DNA from: an uncultured Actinomycetes bacterium
GTDB taxonomy: Bacteria > Actinomycetota > Acidimicrobiia > Acidimicrobiales > Acidimicrobilacustridaceae
Direction of reading: 5' to 3'
DNA: 64,000 bases
Assembly: GCA_937876315.1 (NCBI GenBank)
Contig: CALEHQ010000036.1
Location: 37,045 to 101,044 of the forward strand
Made by a program: the position numbers and the translations under genes. Positions within the stretch are counted from its first letter, which is position 1. The number at the start of each line of letters is the position of its first letter. This document shows, piece after piece, positions 1 to 9,831 of the stretch. A model generated the notes under the pieces. It worked only from the letters and a program-made list of their open reading frames with translations, ran no database searches and was not told the origin of the DNA.

Positions 1-162
1 ACCGGAACACCGCAGTTGCTCGAATATCTCGCCCAGAACATCGCCGACGCAGTGCTCGCTGATCCGCGTGCACTCAGTGTCACGGTGTCTGTGCGGAAGT
101 TGCGCCCACCGGTGCCACAGGCACTGGCGACTTCGGGCGTGACCATCACCCGGGGACGCTGA
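1..162 (+). CDS. folB: Dihydroneopterin aldolase, C-terminal fragment (cut by the window edge)
   Basis: The open frame runs from base 1 to a TGA at 160-162 and gives the last 53 residues. They read like the end of a FolB: a helix with LLEYLAQNIADAVLAD, then the strand VTVSVRKLRPPVP, where the family has a V-x-V-x-K-P element. FolB cleaves 7,8-dihydroneopterin to 6-hydroxymethyl-dihydropterin. The next gene starts one base after the stop and encodes the next enzyme of folate synthesis, which supports the call. The N-terminal half lies outside the window. Confidence 0.8.
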   Translation, partial: TGTPQLLEYLAQNIADAVLADPRALSVTVSVRKLRPPVPQALATSGVTITRGR

Positions 163-627
163 ATGTCGCGAGCATTCCTGAGCCTTGGCTCGAACATCGG
201 TGATTCATGGTCGCTTCTTCGCGAAGCAGTGAGTTCGCTTGACTCGGTTGTCGCCGTGTCGCCGGTGTATCGAACAGAACCGGTCGGTGGCCCTGATCAG
301 GAACCGTTCCTCAATATCGTGATTGAGCTCGACACTGATCTCAGCGCGCGTGAACTGTTGGGCGTGTGCCATCGGTTGGAATCGGCGGCGAATCGCGTTC
401 GCACGATTCGTTGGGGTCCACGCACGCTTGATGTCGACATCATTTGGATCGATGGCGTCACCATTACGGAACCTGATCTTGAAGTGCCGCATCCACGCAT
501 GCGCTTGCGTCGCTTTGTGATGGCGCCTTTGGCCGACCTTGCCCCCGATGTCGCTGGCCCCGATTGGGCCGATCGCGCCGAGGGCCATGTGGATCGCGTC
601 GGCCCTCTCGACGCCGAACCGGGATGA
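163..627 (+). CDS. folK: 2-amino-4-hydroxy-6-hydroxymethyldihydropteridine pyrophosphokinase
   Basis: The 154-residue protein starts SRAFLSLGSNIGD, the usual HPPK N-terminus, and carries the signature RWGPRTLDVDI with the two Mg-binding aspartates, followed by LEVPHPRM. It transfers pyrophosphate from ATP to hydroxymethyl-dihydropterin in cytosolic folate synthesis. Length fits the family (about 160). It begins directly after folB and its stop overlaps the next start as ATGA, so it is part of one operon. Confidence 0.96.
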   Translation: MSRAFLSLGSNIGDSWSLLREAVSSLDSVVAVSPVYRTEPVGGPDQEPFLNIVIELDTDLSARELLGVCHRLESAANRVRTIRWGPRTLDVDIIWIDGVTITEPDLEVPHPRMRLRRFVMAPLADLAPDVAGPDWADRAEGHVDRVGPLDAEPG

Positions 628-1409
628 AATCGAACCACTCGGTCCGGGTTGTCGGACCGGGTCGGGCCGGTGGCGCACTCTCAAATGCGTTGACGAAGGT
701 TGGTTGGACGGTGCTTAGGCCCGTTCGCCGCGGTGATTCACTTGCCGAGGCTGCAAAAGACGTAGATCTTTTGCTGATCGCGACTCCAGATGCAGCGATC
801 GAGGAAGTTGCTGCTTCAATTACGCCGATCGAGACAACCGTGGTTGCTCATCTTTCGGGAGCATGCGGGCTCGACGTCTTGGCAACGCATCCCTTACGAG
901 CAGCACTGCATCCACTGACGTCGATGCCAACTACTGAACTCGGGGCTGAACGCCTGGCCCGAGGCGCGTGGTTTGCGCTCGATGCAAGTAGCGACGAAGC
1001 GATGACGATTGTCGAATCGGTGGTGACTGCGCTAGGTGGGCGCTCATTCGTTGTGAACGACGAATATCGAGTTTCGTACCACGCGGCAGCAGCGATCGCC
1101 TCGAATCACGTTGTTGCGTTGCTTGGGTCGGCCGAACGAGTCGCCGCCTCGGCGGGCGTGCCGCTTGAGGCGTACCTCGAACTTGTTCGTGCCACGATCG
1201 ACAACATCGAAGACCTCGGCGTGGCCGATGCCCTCACTGGTCCTGTGGCGAGGGGCGACTGGGAGACGGTTGCTCGTCATCGCGAAGCCATCGACCCGTC
1301 AGAACTCGCGTTGTACGACGCATTGGTCGAAGCGGCTCGACGCGTGGTGGACTCGCGAACTGGTGGTGCCGATGCAGCGCAACCCACGAACCCCCGAACG
1401 GAATCTTGA
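624..1409 (+). CDS. Rossmann-like / DUF2520 protein, possible ketopantoate reductase
   Basis: The start is the ATG at 624 that overlaps the folK stop; a longer frame upstream only shadows folK. The 261-residue protein has an N-terminal nucleotide-binding fold with VVGPGRAGGAL (about residues 8-18) and LLIATPDAAI, then LSGACGLDVL and ALHPLTSMP, and a helical C-terminal domain (YHAAAAIASNHVVAL, LTGPVARGD). This is the layout of Rossmann-like plus DUF2520 proteins, relatives of 6-phosphogluconate dehydrogenase and ketopantoate reductase folds. It overlaps panC by one base. With panC and panD next door but no panE in view, a ketopantoate reductase role is a reasonable inference, not shown by the sequence. 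Confidence 0.8.
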   Translation: MKSNHSVRVVGPGRAGGALSNALTKVGWTVLRPVRRGDSLAEAAKDVDLLLIATPDAAIEEVAASITPIETTVVAHLSGACGLDVLATHPLRAALHPLTSMPTTELGAERLARGAWFALDASSDEAMTIVESVVTALGGRSFVVNDEYRVSYHAAAAIASNHVVALLGSAERVAASAGVPLEAYLELVRATIDNIEDLGVADALTGPVARGDWETVARHREAIDPSELALYDALVEAARRVVDSRTGGADAAQPTNPRTES

Positions 1410-2263
1410 TGCTGGTCCTGTCGACGAAGGCTGAGTTTCGCGAACACCTCGAAAACGTTCGCGCCCTCGGGCGAACGGTTGGGCTTGTGCCGACGATGGG
1501 TGCCTTGCACGAGGGCCATCTGTCATTGCTCCGTGCAGCTGCCGCTGACTGTGATGTCGTTGCTCTCACGATCTTTGTGAATCCATTGCAGTTCGGTGCA
1601 GGCGAAGACCTCAGTGCCTACCCACGGCCGCTTGATCGCGATTTGGAACTCGCGGAAGAAGCGGGCGCCGATGTCGTGTTCACGCCAAGCACCGACGAGA
1701 TGTACTCGGAACCGACCCTCAGCACAGTCCATGTCGACCAACTGACTCTTGGGATGGAAGGCGCAAGTCGACCAACGCATTTCGATGGAGTTACAACCGT
1801 TGTTACGAAGTTGTTCAACATCGCGGGCCCGAGCCGCGCCTATTTCGGCGAGAAGGACTTCCAGCAACTTGCCGTCGTTCGCCGAATGGCCGCCGATCTT
1901 GACCAGCCCGTCACTGTTATCGGATGCCCCATCGTTCGTGAGGCCGATGGCTTGGCGATGTCGAGTCGCAACATCTACCTGTCGTCATCGGAGCGTGAAG
2001 CGGCCACTGTCATCAGCCGGGCCCTTCGGGCGGGTGCGGCCATGATCTCAGCAGGCGAAAGCGATCCTGCAGTGATCGAAGCGCATATGGCGTCGATTAT
2101 TGAAGCGGAACCCCTCGCGGAACTCGATTACGCAGTGGTTGTTGATCCTGACTCGCTGCTTACGCCGGCTGAACTCTTGAGTGGCACAAACGTTCGATTG
2201 CTGATGGTTGCCAAGGTCGGATCACCGCGATTACTCGACAACCTCGGTGTCGACGTACCGTAG
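1409..2263 (+). CDS. panC: Pantothenate synthetase
   Basis: PanC adenylates pantoate with ATP and joins it to beta-alanine. The protein (284 residues from the ATG at 1409, inside a TGATG overlap with the previous stop) shows [11 protein letters not shown] (HIGH-like ATP site), [27 protein letters not shown] and [12 protein letters not shown], all canonical for the family, and has the usual length. An in-frame TTG three bases upstream is less likely. panD, which supplies beta-alanine, follows. Confidence 0.97.
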   Translation: MLVLSTKAEFREHLENVRALGRTVGLVPTMGALHEGHLSLLRAAAADCDVVALTIFVNPLQFGAGEDLSAYPRPLDRDLELAEEAGADVVFTPSTDEMYSEPTLSTVHVDQLTLGMEGASRPTHFDGVTTVVTKLFNIAGPSRAYFGEKDFQQLAVVRRMAADLDQPVTVIGCPIVREADGLAMSSRNIYLSSSEREAATVISRALRAGAAMISAGESDPAVIEAHMASIIEAEPLAELDYAVVVDPDSLLTPAELLSGTNVRLLMVAKVGSPRLLDNLGVDVP

Positions 2264-2316
2264 GTAGCACTACCCGCACGGTGACCGCACGCGGCGCCAA
2301 GCTGAAGGAGCAGATG

Positions 2317-2715
2317 ATGCATCGTCGAATGATGAAGTCAAAGATCCACCGCGCTCGCATTACTGATGCCAACCTCCATTACGTGGGTTCCATCACCCTC
2401 GACACGCAATTGATGGAGCAGGCCGACATACGTGAATGGGAGCAGGTGCAGGTTGTCGATATCGACAACGGCGCTCGGTTTGAGACCTATGCCATTCCTG
2501 GTGGTCCGGGCACGGTGTGTCTGAATGGAGCCGCAGCGCGCTTGGTGCAGCCGGGCGATCGGATCATCGTGATCACGTATGCGGACTACGACGAAGCAGA
2601 GCTTGAGGACTACACGCCCCGAGTCGTGCATGTCGATGGAACGAATCGAATCATCGATGAATTCGAGGCCGTGACTATCGCTGCCGAAGAATCTCCCGTT
2701 CGATTCCGGGCCTGA
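2317..2715 (+). CDS. panD: Aspartate 1-decarboxylase proenzyme
   Basis: PanD decarboxylates L-aspartate to beta-alanine for pantothenate. Starting at ATG 2317 (132 residues), residues 7-12 read KSKIHR and the self-cleavage pair Gly24-Ser25 falls in [10 protein letters not shown], matching canonical PanD numbering. Ser25 becomes the pyruvoyl group. An AAGGAG at 2305-2310 sits six bases before this ATG, closer to optimal than for the ATG at 2314 or the GTG at 2281. [13 protein letters not shown] and [13 protein letters not shown] are further family blocks. Confidence 0.96.
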   Translation: MHRRMMKSKIHRARITDANLHYVGSITLDTQLMEQADIREWEQVQVVDIDNGARFETYAIPGGPGTVCLNGAAARLVQPGDRIIVITYADYDEAELEDYTPRVVHVDGTNRIIDEFEAVTIAAEESPVRFRA

Positions 2716-2743
2716 ACGCGTTCTTCGGTCAGACTGCTCATCT

Positions 2744-4306
2744 GTGACCGCTGAACTTGATCTTCTCGTGGTGGGTTCCGGCGTGGCCGGACTTTCTGCT
2801 GCAGTGCGGGCAGCGGCCCAGCCCGGAGTTCGTGTTGGCGTGCTCACCAAGGGCCCGTTGGAACAGTCGACCACACGTTGGGCCCAAGGTGGGGTTGCCG
2901 CCGTTCTCGGTGGTGATCCCGATTCCACCGACCTGCATTTGGCCGACACCCTGGCTGCGGGCGCAGGCCTTTGTGACGTCGATGCTGTTCGTGTTTTGGT
3001 TGAAGAAGGACCAGTTCGCGTTCGTGATCTCGTCGCTCTTGGTGCGCGGTTCGACCGTGATGCCGATGGAAAATTTGAACTCGCCCGTGAAGGTGGACAT
3101 TCGCTTCCTCGAATCGTGCATGCCGGTGGTGTTGCAACGGGCGCCGAAATCGAACGAGCACTCGTGGCTGCGGTGCGAAGCGAAGCAACGGAAATTCACG
3201 AACACGCATTCGCTCTTGATCTTGTGATTGAGAACGGTCGCTGTGTTGGTGTGCGTGCCTCACTCGCCGACGGAACCGTTGAAATTGTTCGTGCTCGCAA
3301 CGTGTTGCTCGCTTCAGGCGGCGCGGGGCAGATTTTCTCAGTTACTACGAATCCTCTCGAAGCAACCGGCGACGGAATAGCCATGGCGTTGCGCGCAGGT
3401 GCAGCAGTTGCTGATGTCGAGTTCGTTCAGTTCCATCCCACTGCGCTGCATCATCAGCGGATGCCTCGGCCGTTGTTGTCGGAAGCATTACGGGGCCATG
3501 GCGCGCTGATTCGTGACATCAACGGCGAACGATTTGTTGACGAAATGCTTCCACGCGATCAGGTCAGTCGGGCGATGGTTCGACGAATGATCGAACTCCA
3601 TACCGATCATTGTTTGCTCGACGTGACTGGCCTCGATCAGTTCGACGTTCGCTTCCCGACAATCGCGGCGATGCTTAGCGGCCTCGACTTCGATCCCGCG
3701 ACCGACCTCCTCCCAATTGCGCCGGCTGCGCATTACTTGTGCGGGGGAGTTGTCACCGATCTGAAGGGCGCAAGCAGCCTTCCGGGGTTGTGGGCGGCTG
3801 GCGAGGTCGCATGTTCGGGCGTGCATGGTGCGAATCGATTGGCGTCCAACTCGTTGCTTGAAGGCATGGTGTTTGGTGCGCGCGTCGTCGAAGCAATCGA
3901 AAGCGGCAGCGATGGTCCTGATCGAACAGGCGCAATGCGCGCGCTTCACGGTGACGGCGGTCGTCGACTCGAAGGCTGGACGACACCTGCACCGCTTTCA
4001 GCAGGAGTCCCCGGAGACGACGACGCGATCGCAACCTCCCGAGATGACATGCAGTGGGCAATGACGGTTGGTGCTGGTGTGGTGCGCGACGCAACCTCCT
4101 TGGAGGCCACCGAACGCAAGGTCAACCACGCCCGAGGCCTCGCCAATGGTTCAGGGGTTGCTTCGTGGGAACTGGCCAATCTCGCCGCGGTTGCCTCGGC
4201 GCTGCTGGTTGCGGCCGATGCTCGGACCGAAAGCCGTGGTGCTCATACCCGTGACGATTGGCCCGAAACCGACCCGGATCTGGCTCTGCGATTGGTGATC
4301 GCCTGA
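2744..4306 (+). CDS. nadB: L-aspartate oxidase
   Basis: NadB oxidises aspartate to iminoaspartate with FAD, the first step of NAD synthesis. The 520-residue protein has the FAD dinucleotide fold VVGSGVAGLSAA near the N-terminus, the family blocks TTRWAQGGVAAV, FVQFHPTAL, EALRGHGALIRD and GEVACSGVHGANRLASNS, and a C-terminal helical domain. The start is GTG 2744, 28 bases after panD. nadC follows; nadA, the usual partner that uses the unstable product, is not in the window. Confidence 0.95.
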   Translation: MTAELDLLVVGSGVAGLSAAVRAAAQPGVRVGVLTKGPLEQSTTRWAQGGVAAVLGGDPDSTDLHLADTLAAGAGLCDVDAVRVLVEEGPVRVRDLVALGARFDRDADGKFELAREGGHSLPRIVHAGGVATGAEIERALVAAVRSEATEIHEHAFALDLVIENGRCVGVRASLADGTVEIVRARNVLLASGGAGQIFSVTTNPLEATGDGIAMALRAGAAVADVEFVQFHPTALHHQRMPRPLLSEALRGHGALIRDINGERFVDEMLPRDQVSRAMVRRMIELHTDHCLLDVTGLDQFDVRFPTIAAMLSGLDFDPATDLLPIAPAAHYLCGGVVTDLKGASSLPGLWAAGEVACSGVHGANRLASNSLLEGMVFGARVVEAIESGSDGPDRTGAMRALHGDGGRRLEGWTTPAPLSAGVPGDDDAIATSRDDMQWAMTVGAGVVRDATSLEATERKVNHARGLANGSGVASWELANLAAVASALLVAADARTESRGAHTRDDWPETDPDLALRLVIA

Positions 4307-4347
4307 CCGGTTCGCCCCGATCGGGCTCGGCAGGGCAGGCTTTGGGA

Positions 4348-5208
4348 ATGTCCGATCTGCTCCAGCCGCCCCGAGTCGTTGTCGTCGACGCGGTTGAACG
4401 CGCTCTCGCCGAGGATCTCACTCCTCTCGGCGACCTCACCTCTGCGCTTCTCCCGCAGGATCTCGTTGCAACGGCCCGATTCGTTGCTCGTTCCGCCGGT
4501 GTCATTGCTGGTCGTGCATGCGCGGCCGAAACGTTTGTGCAGGTCGATCCGACGGTGTCGCTCACGTGGTCGGTTGATGACGGCGACAGCGTTCGCCCGG
4601 GCACCTTGATCGCTACTGCGAATGGTCGACTCGCATCGATCCTCACTGCCGAGCGCACAGCGTTGAATTTCCTCGGTCACCTCTCAGGAATCGCAACGCT
4701 CACAAGCGAGTACGTGGCCGAAGCCACCAAGGGCGGAACCGCGTATGTATGGGACACGCGCAAAACCACTCCAGGTCTTCGAGTTCTTGAAAAGGCAGCG
4801 GTGCGCGCTGGCGGTGGTCGCAACCATCGCGGCAACCTTTCCGATTGGATCTTGTTGAAGGACAACCACATTGCGTTATTCGGAATCACCGATGCTGTGG
4901 CTCGTTCACGTTCGATGTGGCCAGCACGCACGGTGCATGTTGAATGCGACACCATCGAACAGGTGCACGAGGCTTTGGCTGCCGGCGCCGATGCGTTGCT
5001 GCTCGACAACATGACGCCGGATCAAATTCGCGAGTGCGTTGAAGTTGCGTCTGCATCTCACCGCTGCCCATTGCTTGAAGCGTCTGGTGGCATCACGCTT
5101 GAAACCATTGCTGCGTACTCTGCGGCTGGCGTCGACTGCATTTCGGTCGGCGGTCTGACCAACTCTGCGCCGGTGCTCGACATCGGTCTCGATATCGATC
5201 CCGCATGA
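4348..5208 (+). CDS. nadC: Nicotinate-nucleotide pyrophosphorylase (quinolinate phosphoribosyltransferase)
   Basis: NadC converts quinolinate and PRPP to nicotinate mononucleotide. I start it at ATG 4348 (286 residues): an in-frame start at 4258 would overlap nadB and add a low-complexity leader. Family blocks are EDLTPLGDLTS, LNFLGHLSGIAT, DTRKTTPGLR, GGGRNHRGNLSDWILLKDNH, ECDTIEQVHEALAAGAD and EASGGITLETI. The 41-base gap after nadB holds a short CCGATCGG palindrome only. Its stop overlaps an ATG, but coaX probably starts 18 bases later. Confidence 0.96.
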   Translation: MSDLLQPPRVVVVDAVERALAEDLTPLGDLTSALLPQDLVATARFVARSAGVIAGRACAAETFVQVDPTVSLTWSVDDGDSVRPGTLIATANGRLASILTAERTALNFLGHLSGIATLTSEYVAEATKGGTAYVWDTRKTTPGLRVLEKAAVRAGGGRNHRGNLSDWILLKDNHIALFGITDAVARSRSMWPARTVHVECDTIEQVHEALAAGADALLLDNMTPDQIRECVEVASASHRCPLLEASGGITLETIAAYSAAGVDCISVGGLTNSAPVLDIGLDIDPA

Positions 5209-5222
5209 CGGAGGATCAACGA

Positions 5223-6017
5223 ATGCTTCTCGCAGTAGATGCAGGAAACACGCAGACGGTTGTTGGACTTTACGAACTCGACGGTGGAACGTCTGCTGGA
5301 CGTCGTCCCGAAGCTGGCTTGCTCGATCACTGGCGCATCTCGACTGCTGCGGATCGAACAAGCGATGAATACGCCGTTATGTTGCAGGGCTTCCTTGCCC
5401 TTCGCCGTAACAGCTTCAGCGATATCGATGGCATCGTGATTTCATCAGGCGTTCCACGTGTGACAGCCACGTTGCGTCAGGTCACTGATCGTCATTTGGA
5501 TTTCGAACCAATCGTGATCGGTCCTGGCGTTCGCTCCGGCATTCGCATCGATTACGACAATCCCAAAGAGGTTGGTGCCGACCGCATTGCGAACGCTGTT
5601 GGCGCCTACGACCTCTACGGAGGCCCAACGATCATCGCCGATTTCGGTACTGCAACAACTTGCGACGCAGTATCGGAAGATGGCGTGTATCTCGGTGGAG
5701 CAATTGCACCAGGTATCGAGATTTCGATGGATGCACTTGTGGGTCGTGCCTCTGCATTGCGTGCAGTCGAACTCAACGAACCCCGCAATGTTCTGGGTAA
5801 GTCAACGGTCGAATCGATTCAGTCGGGCGCGGTATATGGCTTCGCTGCACAGGTCGATGGGCTTTGCGATCGCATCGAAGCAGAACTTGGCACCTGCACG
5901 GTGATTTCCACCGGTGGTCTTGCCGAAACAATTACGCCGTTCTCGAAGCGCATTCAACACTCCGAACCGTGGCTCACGCTTCATGGCCTTCGGTTGATTT
6001 ACGAAAAGAACGTCTGA
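5223..6017 (+). CDS. coaX: Type III pantothenate kinase
   Basis: CoaX phosphorylates pantothenate, the first committed step to CoA. From ATG 5223 (264 residues) it begins MLLAVDAGNTQTVVGLY, the ASKHA phosphate-binding start typical of CoaX. GGAGG at 5210-5214 lies eight bases upstream and favours this ATG over the one at 5205 that overlaps the nadC stop. Other blocks are NPKEVGADRIANAVGAYD, DFGTATTCDAVSEDG and GGAIAPGI. It closes the cofactor operon and converges, with a one-base gap, on the next gene. Confidence 0.95.
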   Translation: MLLAVDAGNTQTVVGLYELDGGTSAGRRPEAGLLDHWRISTAADRTSDEYAVMLQGFLALRRNSFSDIDGIVISSGVPRVTATLRQVTDRHLDFEPIVIGPGVRSGIRIDYDNPKEVGADRIANAVGAYDLYGGPTIIADFGTATTCDAVSEDGVYLGGAIAPGIEISMDALVGRASALRAVELNEPRNVLGKSTVESIQSGAVYGFAAQVDGLCDRIEAELGTCTVISTGGLAETITPFSKRIQHSEPWLTLHGLRLIYEKNV

Positions 6018-6018
6018 A

Positions 6019-7044
6019 CTAGGCCGCAGAGCGAACGGTGCCGAGCAAATGTTCGGCAGCCGCTTCAAGTGCTGTGACAGCTTCGGTGCCCGCGTAAGGC
6101 GCCAATGCACGCTGACCGGCTTCGACATACGCGCGGGCTGTGTCGAGAGAACCGCGAACCGATGCCGAGGAACGCAACAGTGTGCGGGCCAGCGCAAGCG
6201 TGTCGGGATCGTCGACTGGTTCGATGGAACCGTCGGTCGGTGCAAGTTTCACAAGGAGCGAACGAAGTTCGTCGGCTTCGGCGCCACCGGCAGCAAGCGT
6301 GCGGATGACGGGAAGCGTGTAGGTGCCTTCCACGAGATCGTGGCCTGCGGGCTTACCGAGTTCTTCATCGGTCGAGGTGACGTCGAGAAGATCGTCGACA
6401 ATCTGGAAGGCCATACCGAACGAGTTGCCGAATGTAGTGAGCGCATCGATCTGCGGACGGGGGAGTCCGCCAACGATCGCACCGACTCGACACGCAGTAC
6501 CGAGCAACGAAGCAGTTTTGCCATCGATGGAACGCAGGTACGCGTCTTCGGTGCGTTGCTGATCGAACGCGTGTTGCAGTTCGAGAATTTGGCCTTCGCA
6601 CAACTTGGCGATGGTTGCGGCGAGCAAACCAGCAACTTCAGTGCCGAGTGATGCAGCAATTTCCGATGCCTTTGCCAGCAAGTAGTCGCCAGCGAGAATT
6701 GCTTTGAGGTTGCCCCAACGAGCATTGACGCTTTCAACGGTGCGACGCGTGGTGGCATCGTCCATCACGTCGTCGTGGTAGAGCGAACCGAGGTGCACGA
6801 GCTCAACAGAGACGGCGCCCATGATGACTTCGGGGGTTGCGGCGCCCATCACGAGATCGGATGTGGCAGCCGAGGTCACGGCGAATGCGGGGCGAACTCG
6901 CTTGCCACCGGCCAAAATCAGGTGGCTGGCGACCTCTGTGAGGAATGAGTCCTCGGCAATAACCGACGCCTGAAGGGCGTCCTCGACCCGCGCAAGATCC
7001 GCTTGCAGAACGGGGAGCTGGAGGAGGGGTGAGGCACCGGCCAT
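6019..7044 (-). CDS. Polyprenyl diphosphate synthase (trans-isoprenyl type)
   Basis: It condenses isopentenyl diphosphate onto an allylic diphosphate to make a long-chain prenyl diphosphate, probably for menaquinone. The 341-residue protein has GGKRVRP (about residues 47-53), the first aspartate-rich motif in [12 protein letters not shown] and the second in QIVDDLLD, followed by [16 protein letters not shown]. Chain length cannot be read from the sequence. The start is ATG 7044; a TAACGT hexamer (7051-7056, minus strand) ends six bases before it, suggesting a leaderless transcript. It lies divergent from clpC. Confidence 0.92.
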   Translation of the reverse strand: MAGASPLLQLPVLQADLARVEDALQASVIAEDSFLTEVASHLILAGGKRVRPAFAVTSAATSDLVMGAATPEVIMGAVSVELVHLGSLYHDDVMDDATTRRTVESVNARWGNLKAILAGDYLLAKASEIAASLGTEVAGLLAATIAKLCEGQILELQHAFDQQRTEDAYLRSIDGKTASLLGTACRVGAIVGGLPRPQIDALTTFGNSFGMAFQIVDDLLDVTSTDEELGKPAGHDLVEGTYTLPVIRTLAAGGAEADELRSLLVKLAPTDGSIEPVDDPDTLALARTLLRSSASVRGSLDTARAYVEAGQRALAPYAGTEAVTALEAAAEHLLGTVRSAA

Positions 7045-7206
7045 GGCGCCACGTTAGGCCCGCGGTCGGTTCCAACCTCAACCCGGGGACAAGGTCGCGG
7101 ACCACTTGTGACAAAGGCACCTCTCACCTTCATTTCCGACGAGGTGATTGCGACGGTCATGGGTACACTCGCTCCACGTATCCCCGTCTGGGAGGCAGGT
7201 CACAAA

Positions 7207-9726
7207 GTGTTTGAACGGTTCACCGATAGGGCCCGCAGGGTCGTCGTGCTTGCGCAGGAAGAAGCACGCCTTCTGAACCACAACTACATCGGCACTGAGC
7301 ACATCTTGCTCGGGCTGATTCACGAAGGCGAAGGCGTCGCCGCCAAGGCCCTTGAGTCCTTGGGCATTTCGCTCGAGGCCGTGCGTTCACAGGTCGAGGA
7401 AATCATTGGTCAGGGCGGCTCATCGCCGAGCGGCCACATCCCCTTCACGCCTCGGGCCAAGAAGGTGCTCGAACTGTCGCTGCGTGAAGCGCTGCAGCTC
7501 GGCCACAACTACATCGGCACCGAGCACATCCTTCTTGGTCTCATCCGTGAGGGCGAAGGTGTCGCTGCGCAGGTGCTCGTCAAGCTCGGCGCCGACCTTT
7601 CCCGTGTTCGCCAGCAGGTCATCCAGTTGCTGTCGGGCTATTCCGGTCCTGGCCCGCAACAGGGCGAGAAGGCCGGTGCCACCAGTGGTGGTTCGGGCGA
7701 AGCATCGCCAAGCGGTTCGGCCGTACTCGATCAGTTCGGTCGGAACCTCACACAACTCGCTCGCGAAAAAAAGCTCGACCCAGTTATTGGTCGTGCACGT
7801 GAAACAGAACGTGTCATGCAGGTGCTCAGCCGCCGTACCAAGAACAACCCCGTTCTTATTGGCGAACCTGGTGTTGGCAAGACTGCAATCGTTGAAGGTC
7901 TCGCGCAAGCAATCGCCTCCGATCAGGTTCCGGAAACGCTCCACGGTAAGCAGCTCTACACGCTTGATCTCGGTGCACTCGTTGCCGGTTCTCGTTACCG
8001 CGGCGATTTCGAAGAGCGTCTCAAGAAGGTGCTCAAGGAAATCAAGACCCGTGGCGACATCATCCTTTTCATCGACGAGATCCACACGCTCGTTGGTGCC
8101 GGTGCGGCCGAAGGTGCAATCGACGCTGCCAGCATCCTTAAGCCGATGCTTGCTCGTGGCGAACTGCAAACCATTGGTGCAACAACGCTCGAGGAATACC
8201 GCAAGCATCTTGAAAAGGATGCTGCACTCGAACGTCGTTTCCAGCCGGTCAAGGTTGAAGAACCAACCGTTGCGCACACCATCGAAATTCTGAAAGGTCT
8301 GCGCGATCGCTACGAGACCCATCACCGCGTGACCATCACCGATCAGGCCCTTGTTGCTGCCGCCAACCTGGCCGACCGCTACATCGCCGATCGTTTCCTT
8401 CCCGACAAGGCCATCGATCTCATCGACGAAGCCGGCTCGCGTTTGCGCATCAAGCGCATGGAAACACCGCCCGATTTCAAAGAACTTGAGAACGAAATCA
8501 CCACGGTTGTTACCGAGAAGAAGGAAGCCGTCGAGTCGCAACAGTTCGAAGAAGCTGGTCGCTTGCGCGATCGCGAGAAGGAACTGCTTGCACAGAAGGA
8601 AGCCAAAGAGCAGGAGATGAAGGATTCCGGCATCGATCTCTTCGACGAGGTCGACGAAGAAGCCATCGCCGAGGTGCTTTCGCTCTGGACCGGCATCCCC
8701 GTCTACAAACTCACCGAAGAAGAAACCGCTCGCCTTCTGCGCATGGAAGACGAACTGCACAAGCGTGTCATTGGTCAGGAAAACGCCATTAAGGCAGTCA
8801 GCCAGGCCATCCGACGCACGCGCGCCGGTCTCAAAGATCCCAAGCGTCCTTCGGGTTCGTTCATCTTCCTCGGCCCATCGGGTGTTGGTAAGACCGAACT
8901 CGCCAAGACGCTCGCCGAGTTCTTGTTCGGCGATGAAGATTCACTCATCGCACTCGACATGTCCGAATACATGGAGAAGCACACCGTCAGTCGTCTTGTC
9001 GGTTCGCCTCCCGGATACGTCGGTTACGAAGAAGGCGGCCAGCTCACCGAAGCTGTGCGTCGCAAGCCGTTCTCCGTGGTGCTGTTCGACGAAATCGAAA
9101 AAGCGCATCCCGATGTGTTCAACACTCTATTGCAGATTCTTGAAGAAGGTCGACTCACTGACTCTCAGGGTCGTTCGGTCGACTTTCGCAACACCGTGCT
9201 GATCATGACGTCGAACCTCGGTACCGCCGATCTGCGCAAGGCCAATATTGGTTTTGGTAAGGCCGATGAAGCGGTGTCGTATGAGCGCATGAAGGAAAAG
9301 GTCAACGACGCGCTGAAGGCGCATTTTCGTCCCGAATTCCTCAACCGCATCGACGACACCATCGTGTTCCACGAGCTTTCCAAGGCCGAGGTCACGACCA
9401 TCGTCGATCTGCTTATCAAGCGGGTCACCAAGCAGCTCGAAGGCCAGGGCATTGGCCTCGAACTCACCGAGGCTGCCAAGTTGCTGCTGGCCGACAAGGG
9501 CTACGACCCCACGCTGGGGGCTCGTCCGCTTCGTCGTGCCATTCAACGCATGGTGGAAGATCCGCTTTCGGAACGTCTGTTGTGGAAGGAATTCCGCGCC
9601 GGCCAGAACATCGTGGTCGACGCCGAACCCGATCCCGAAACAGGCGATCGCATCATCGTGTTCCATGCCACCGAGGGCTTTGAGCCCCCTCCCATGGAAC
9701 TAGCCGAAGCAGGCGCTCCCGAATAG
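7207..9726 (+). CDS. clpC: ATP-dependent Clp protease ATP-binding subunit ClpC
   Basis: ClpC is the AAA+ unfoldase that feeds proteins to ClpP. I start at GTG 7207 (839 residues), giving the universal N-terminus [19 protein letters not shown]; a longer frame to 7108 adds non-conserved sequence. GGAGG at 7191-7195 is the likely ribosome site. Order: two Clp_N repeats (about 5-145), AAA1 with GEPGVGKTA near residue 219 and LFIDEIH, a UVR coiled segment near 435-470, AAA2 with GPSGVGKTE near residue 556 and [14 protein letters not shown], an IGFG loop of the type that docks ClpP, and the D2-small domain. A TACACT hexamer at 7164-7169 may be the -10. A strong terminator follows. Confidence 0.97.
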   Translation: MFERFTDRARRVVVLAQEEARLLNHNYIGTEHILLGLIHEGEGVAAKALESLGISLEAVRSQVEEIIGQGGSSPSGHIPFTPRAKKVLELSLREALQLGHNYIGTEHILLGLIREGEGVAAQVLVKLGADLSRVRQQVIQLLSGYSGPGPQQGEKAGATSGGSGEASPSGSAVLDQFGRNLTQLAREKKLDPVIGRARETERVMQVLSRRTKNNPVLIGEPGVGKTAIVEGLAQAIASDQVPETLHGKQLYTLDLGALVAGSRYRGDFEERLKKVLKEIKTRGDIILFIDEIHTLVGAGAAEGAIDAASILKPMLARGELQTIGATTLEEYRKHLEKDAALERRFQPVKVEEPTVAHTIEILKGLRDRYETHHRVTITDQALVAAANLADRYIADRFLPDKAIDLIDEAGSRLRIKRMETPPDFKELENEITTVVTEKKEAVESQQFEEAGRLRDREKELLAQKEAKEQEMKDSGIDLFDEVDEEAIAEVLSLWTGIPVYKLTEEETARLLRMEDELHKRVIGQENAIKAVSQAIRRTRAGLKDPKRPSGSFIFLGPSGVGKTELAKTLAEFLFGDEDSLIALDMSEYMEKHTVSRLVGSPPGYVGYEEGGQLTEAVRRKPFSVVLFDEIEKAHPDVFNTLLQILEEGRLTDSQGRSVDFRNTVLIMTSNLGTADLRKANIGFGKADEAVSYERMKEKVNDALKAHFRPEFLNRIDDTIVFHELSKAEVTTIVDLLIKRVTKQLEGQGIGLELTEAAKLLLADKGYDPTLGARPLRRAIQRMVEDPLSERLLWKEFRAGQNIVVDAEPDPETGDRIIVFHATEGFEPPPMELAEAGAPE

Positions 9727-9752
9727 GGAACCTGCATCACAAAGCATTTGAA

Positions 9753-9779
9753 GGAGCCCGGGCCCAGCGCCCGGGCTCC
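9753..9779 (+). terminator. Rho-independent-type hairpin after clpC
   Basis: An 11-bp perfect stem, GGAGCCCGGGC pairing with GCCCGGGCTCC around a five-base loop, starts 26 bases after the clpC stop. The T-tract is weak (ATCTCGTTG), as is common in actinobacteria. Confidence 0.75.
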
Positions 9780-9831
9780 ATCTCGTTGTGCGCTACCGGG
9801 GCCGTGCACTTGCGCTGGTAGGTTGCGCGCT

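Noticed and set aside
7420..8760. A 446-codon open frame on the minus strand inside clpC.
   Set aside because: It is the antisense shadow of a strongly conserved gene; its translation has no family pattern and is rich in residues expected from reversed codons.
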